Translations under genes and position numbers: made by a program
From: Lysinibacillus pinottii
Lineage (GTDB): Bacteria; Bacillota; Bacilli; Bacillales_A; Planococcaceae
DNA length: 64,000 bases
NCBI RefSeq assembly: GCF_024753545.1
Contig: NZ_JANTOO010000012.1
Location: forward strand, 121,277 to 185,276
Reading direction: 5' to 3'
Notes under the pieces: model-generated
What the model was told of the DNA's origin: nothing
The model's input: only the letters and a program-made list of their open reading frames with translations
The model's database searches: none
Shown here: one piece after another, positions 61,588 to 64,000 of the stretch
Layout of the letters: every line of letters begins with the position of its first letter
How positions within the stretch are numbered: the stretch's first letter is position 1

Positions 61588-63130
61588 AATTGGAATTGAC
61601 GTAGGTGGAACCAATACAGATGCTATTCTTTTAGATTATAATAGTCAGCTAATTTATAGTGTGAAGTCACCGACAAGTTTAGATATTAAATCAGGTACTG
61701 AACAATCATTGCAGCAATTATTACAAGGTGCAAACATTGATAAAACGAAAATTACACATGCCATGCTAGGGACAACACAATGTACCAATGCCATTGTTGA
61801 GCGTAAAAAGCTAGCAAGGGTTGGTGTTATTCGACTGGGTTATCCAGCTACAGCCTCGGTGCTACCTTATACAGCTTGGCCTTCCGATATGATTGATAAA
61901 TTATCAGGGAATTATGCAATCGCACATGGAGGCTATGAATACGATGGCCAGCTATTGAGTGCGCTTAATCACGCAGAGATTACAAAGCTCTTAGAAGAGT
62001 GGCGTGACCAAGTAGAATCAATTGCCATTGTAGGTGTCTTTTCATCTATTAAAAATGATCAAGAATTGCAGGTTCGTGACTGGATTCGAGCGATCTATGG
62101 GGAAGATTTCCCGGTTTCTTGCTCATCGTTAATTGGCTCTGTAGGCTTAATTGAACGTGAAAATGCAACGATTTTAAATGCCGCTTTATGCAAGGTCATT
62201 GAGACGACAACACAGGGCTTTATTCAGGCACTTCAAGCGGAGGGTATTTTCAATGTAGACGTGTACCTATGTCAGAATGACGGAACATTAATGTCCATCG
62301 ACTATGCAAAGCAATTCCCAATCTTGACGATTGCTTGTGGGCCTACTAATAGTATAAGAGGGGCTTCGTATTTATCACAAATTCAAAATACAATGGTATT
62401 AGATGTAGGTGGTACGACTTCGGATATTGGCGTGTTACAAGATGGATTCCCCCGAGAATCTTCAGTCGCAGTGGAGGTAGGGGACATCCGCACCAACTTT
62501 AGAATGCCTGACATTATTTCAGTCGGGCTAGGTGGTGGTAGTATCGTTCGAGTGAAGGAAAATAAAATTACCGTTGGCCCCGATAGTGTCGGTTATAAAA
62601 TTAGTGAAGAGGCATTAGTATTTGGTGGGTCAACTATGACAACCACAGATATTGCCGTCCGTTTAGGTCTTGCAGAAGTAGGAGATCGAAATTTAGTGGC
62701 ACATATTGATGAAGCATTCGCTAAAGCCGTTCAAGAAGAAATTTCTTCATTACTAGAACAAGCCATTGATAAAATGAAAACATCATCAGAGGATGTATCG
62801 CTTGTTTTAGTGGGCGGTGGTAGTATTATTGTGCCAGAAAAAATTCAAGGTGTTTCTACTATTGTTAAATCAGAGTTTGGCGGTGTGGCAAATGCGATTG
62901 GAGCATCCATTGCACAAATTAGTGGGCAATACGAGCAAATTTATATTTATTCTAAAGAACCTCGGGAGGAATCTTTAGAGGATGCACAAAATAAAGCAGT
63001 AAAACAAGCTGTATTAGCAGGTGCCCTTGCGGAAACAATCGAATTGGTTGAAGTGGAAGAAACACCATTAGCGTATCATCCAGAAAACGCAACAAGATTA
63101 AAAGTAAAAGTAGTAGGCAAAATGGTGTAG
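61580..63130 (+). CDS. Hydantoinase/oxoprolinase family protein (HyuA-like)
   Basis: A 516-residue protein with the sugar-kinase/Hsp70-like fold of HyuA: IGIDVGGTNTDAILLD at the start, GTTQCTNAIVER, VLDVGGTTSDIGVL and ISVGLGGGSIVRV. It is shorter than full N-methylhydantoinase A subunits but typical for partners of DUF917. It probably opens a cyclic amide with ATP. The ATG overlaps DUF917. Confidence 0.9.
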   Translation: MYKIGIDVGGTNTDAILLDYNSQLIYSVKSPTSLDIKSGTEQSLQQLLQGANIDKTKITHAMLGTTQCTNAIVERKKLARVGVIRLGYPATASVLPYTAWPSDMIDKLSGNYAIAHGGYEYDGQLLSALNHAEITKLLEEWRDQVESIAIVGVFSSIKNDQELQVRDWIRAIYGEDFPVSCSSLIGSVGLIERENATILNAALCKVIETTTQGFIQALQAEGIFNVDVYLCQNDGTLMSIDYAKQFPILTIACGPTNSIRGASYLSQIQNTMVLDVGGTTSDIGVLQDGFPRESSVAVEVGDIRTNFRMPDIISVGLGGGSIVRVKENKITVGPDSVGYKISEEALVFGGSTMTTTDIAVRLGLAEVGDRNLVAHIDEAFAKAVQEEISSLLEQAIDKMKTSSEDVSLVLVGGGSIIVPEKIQGVSTIVKSEFGGVANAIGASIAQISGQYEQIYIYSKEPREESLEDAQNKAVKQAVLAGALAETIELVEVEETPLAYHPENATRLKVKVVGKMV

Positions 63131-63157
63131 CGATGAAAAGAAGAGTCGTAAAAAGGG

Positions 63158-63866
63158 CTCTTCTCAGACTGTAGACAAAAGTCATGGAGAAATGTATTCA
63201 CGATGGCTTTTGTCATTTTTCTTTCTCTTTCATTTTCAATATTTGGTAAATCATTGCTGTATCCAACATACTCTTCGAGCATAAATGCTCTCTTAAGCTG
63301 TCTGCCACGTCCAATTAGCTAGTTTCTTTAAATTCATGGCAGCAAAAGTAAGCATCGCCTGCATGGATTGAATACCAAAAACGTACTGAATAAACGTCAT
63401 TTTAAAGAGAACAACAGGATCAGTACTAGGACGCCCATTAGGTAAATAGAGCTGTTCGACTAAAGGATAGATAAATGAAAAATCAATAGCAGCCTCTAGT
63501 TTTCGCACTAAATGATTGTTGGGAACTAATGGATCAATCGTTAACATTTCTAATTGTTCTCGTTCATTGGATGGATTCTTCGTCATCATCGTTTATCACC
63601 TCAAAAATTTACTTTTCAACACTCTATGTAGATAAAGTAAGTACTTTATGTAGAAGTTGATGGGAACGATGGGCGGCGACTCCTGCGGGATAAGCGGGAA
63701 AGTCGAGATCCTGGACTGAGCGAGGCGAGGGAAGCAGCTCGACCCCGCCCGCGGAAAGCGTCCGCCCGTAGTGAAAATCAACGACTTTACTTTATTTCAT
63801 TGTAAAAGAAAAAAGACTGTAGGCAATCTCTCAAATTTTTTGAGTTTGTCTACAGTCTGAGAAGAG
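63158..63866. mobile_element. Internally deleted IS1182-type element
   Basis: About 709 bp bounded by perfect inverted ends sharing TCTCAGACTGTAGACAAA (22 bp counting CTCT outside). It holds a shrunken transposase on the minus strand and a 220-bp non-coding end with GC-rich palindromic sequence (GGGCGGACGC, CGAGATCCTGGACTGAGCGA). No clear target duplication is seen. The same end occurs alone at 32856-33083. Confidence 0.85.
63293..63589 (-). pseudogene. IS1182-type transposase with in-frame internal deletion
   Basis: A 98-residue frame starts like IS1182 transposases (IDPLVPNNHLVRKLEAAIDF, NGRPSTDPVVLFKM) and then jumps after FGIQSMQ to what looks like the family's last residues (AMLTFAAMNLKKLANW). 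Complete proteins are near 450-500 residues, so the catalytic DDE core is gone. AGGTGATAAACG precedes the ATG. It cannot be active by itself. Confidence 0.85.
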
Positions 63867-63891
63867 TGATCATTGTGGATCACTCTGCTTT

Positions 63892-64000
63892 TTAATGAAT
63901 GACTTTTTCTGGAGCATCCTTTTTAATAAAGCGTAATACATGGAAATGCTCTAATTGGGCAAATAAATTACCAATTAAAATAAAGCTACCACCAATAACC
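63892..64000 (-). CDS. 3' end of a probable EamA/DMT transporter gene (cut by window edge)
   Basis: The last 35 codons are visible on the minus strand: a hydrophobic helix VIGGSFILIGNLFAQL followed by a polar tail ending EKVIH. This resembles the last helix of EamA-type drug/metabolite transporters, but the part is too short to be certain. Downstream the hairpin AGAGTGATC / GATCACTCT (63864-63886) has lost or lacks its T-run, where the IS begins. Confidence 0.55.
   Translation of the reverse strand, partial: VIGGSFILIGNLFAQLEHFHVLRFIKKDAPEKVIH

Overview
The window looks like a chromosomal segment of a spore-forming, AT-rich Firmicute, most probably a Lysinibacillus (L. sphaericus/fusiformis group). 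This is inferred from gene style and content, not from a search. Indicators are strong AGGAGG-type ribosome sites, frequent GTG/TTG starts, spore-coat-like genes (a CotY/CotZ relative and a YheC/YheD ATP-grasp protein), perfect Bacillus-type Fur boxes and an IS1182-type element. No rRNA, tRNA or CRISPR array was seen.

Layout. 1-2.6 kb: end of a chemoreceptor and a Na+/alanine symporter. 2.8-15 kb: a long co-directional peptide/muropeptide utilisation locus (Asp/Glu racemase, P1 aminopeptidase, VanX-type D-Ala-D-Ala dipeptidase, DppA D-aminopeptidase, a five-gene Opp/Dpp ABC importer, LD-carboxypeptidase, a cytosolic class-A-beta-lactamase-like hydrolase, NlpC/P60 endopeptidase). It corresponds to the dpp-ykf operon of Bacillus subtilis with extra D-amino-acid enzymes. 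15.3-18.2 kb: minus-strand genes, including a glucosaminidase-LysM protein and a beta-helix-like gene split by a one-base homopolymer frameshift. 18.4-23.5 kb: a betaine/ergothioneine-type ABC importer with fused permease and binding protein, a YoaS/YozG-like pair behind a 43-bp palindrome, paired SMR pumps, a 21-bp tandem array and a HAD phosphatase.

23.6-32.2 kb: a CotZ-like protein, an ATP-grasp/Mur-ligase fusion, a divergent ATP-grasp ligase, two further MurF-like ligases and a secreted protein with three NlpC/P60-like domains. This looks like an uncharacterised, possibly spore-associated, amide-ligase system. 32.4-34.5 kb: a VOC protein, a solo IS end, a cobalamin riboswitch followed by two tiny ORFs, a dehydrogenase remnant and a cloverleaf-like structured element. 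34.5-43.8 kb: PepSY membrane protein, two two-component systems, ankyrin lipoprotein, DUF418 protein, methyltransferase and a small P/N/G-rich protein.

43.8-48.7 kb: Fur-box-controlled ferredoxin reductase and siderophore ABC importer. 48.9-50.6 kb: a NERD protein and a second, larger array of the same 21-bp repeat family, organised as 123-bp higher-order units, interrupted by an assembly gap and running into a lipoprotein gene. 50.7-52.4 kb: MarR regulator and MFS pump. 52.5-56.4 kb: Fur-box-controlled EfeO-EfeB-EfeU iron system. 56.5-63.1 kb: pentapeptide-repeat protein, PucR regulator and an NCS1 permease/DUF917/hydantoinase operon. The end holds an internally deleted IS1182-type element and the 3' end of a probable EamA transporter.

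The most unusual signals are the two 21-bp-period arrays, the Mur-ligase/ATP-grasp cluster, the riboswitch with tiny ORFs, and the structured element at 34.3 kb.
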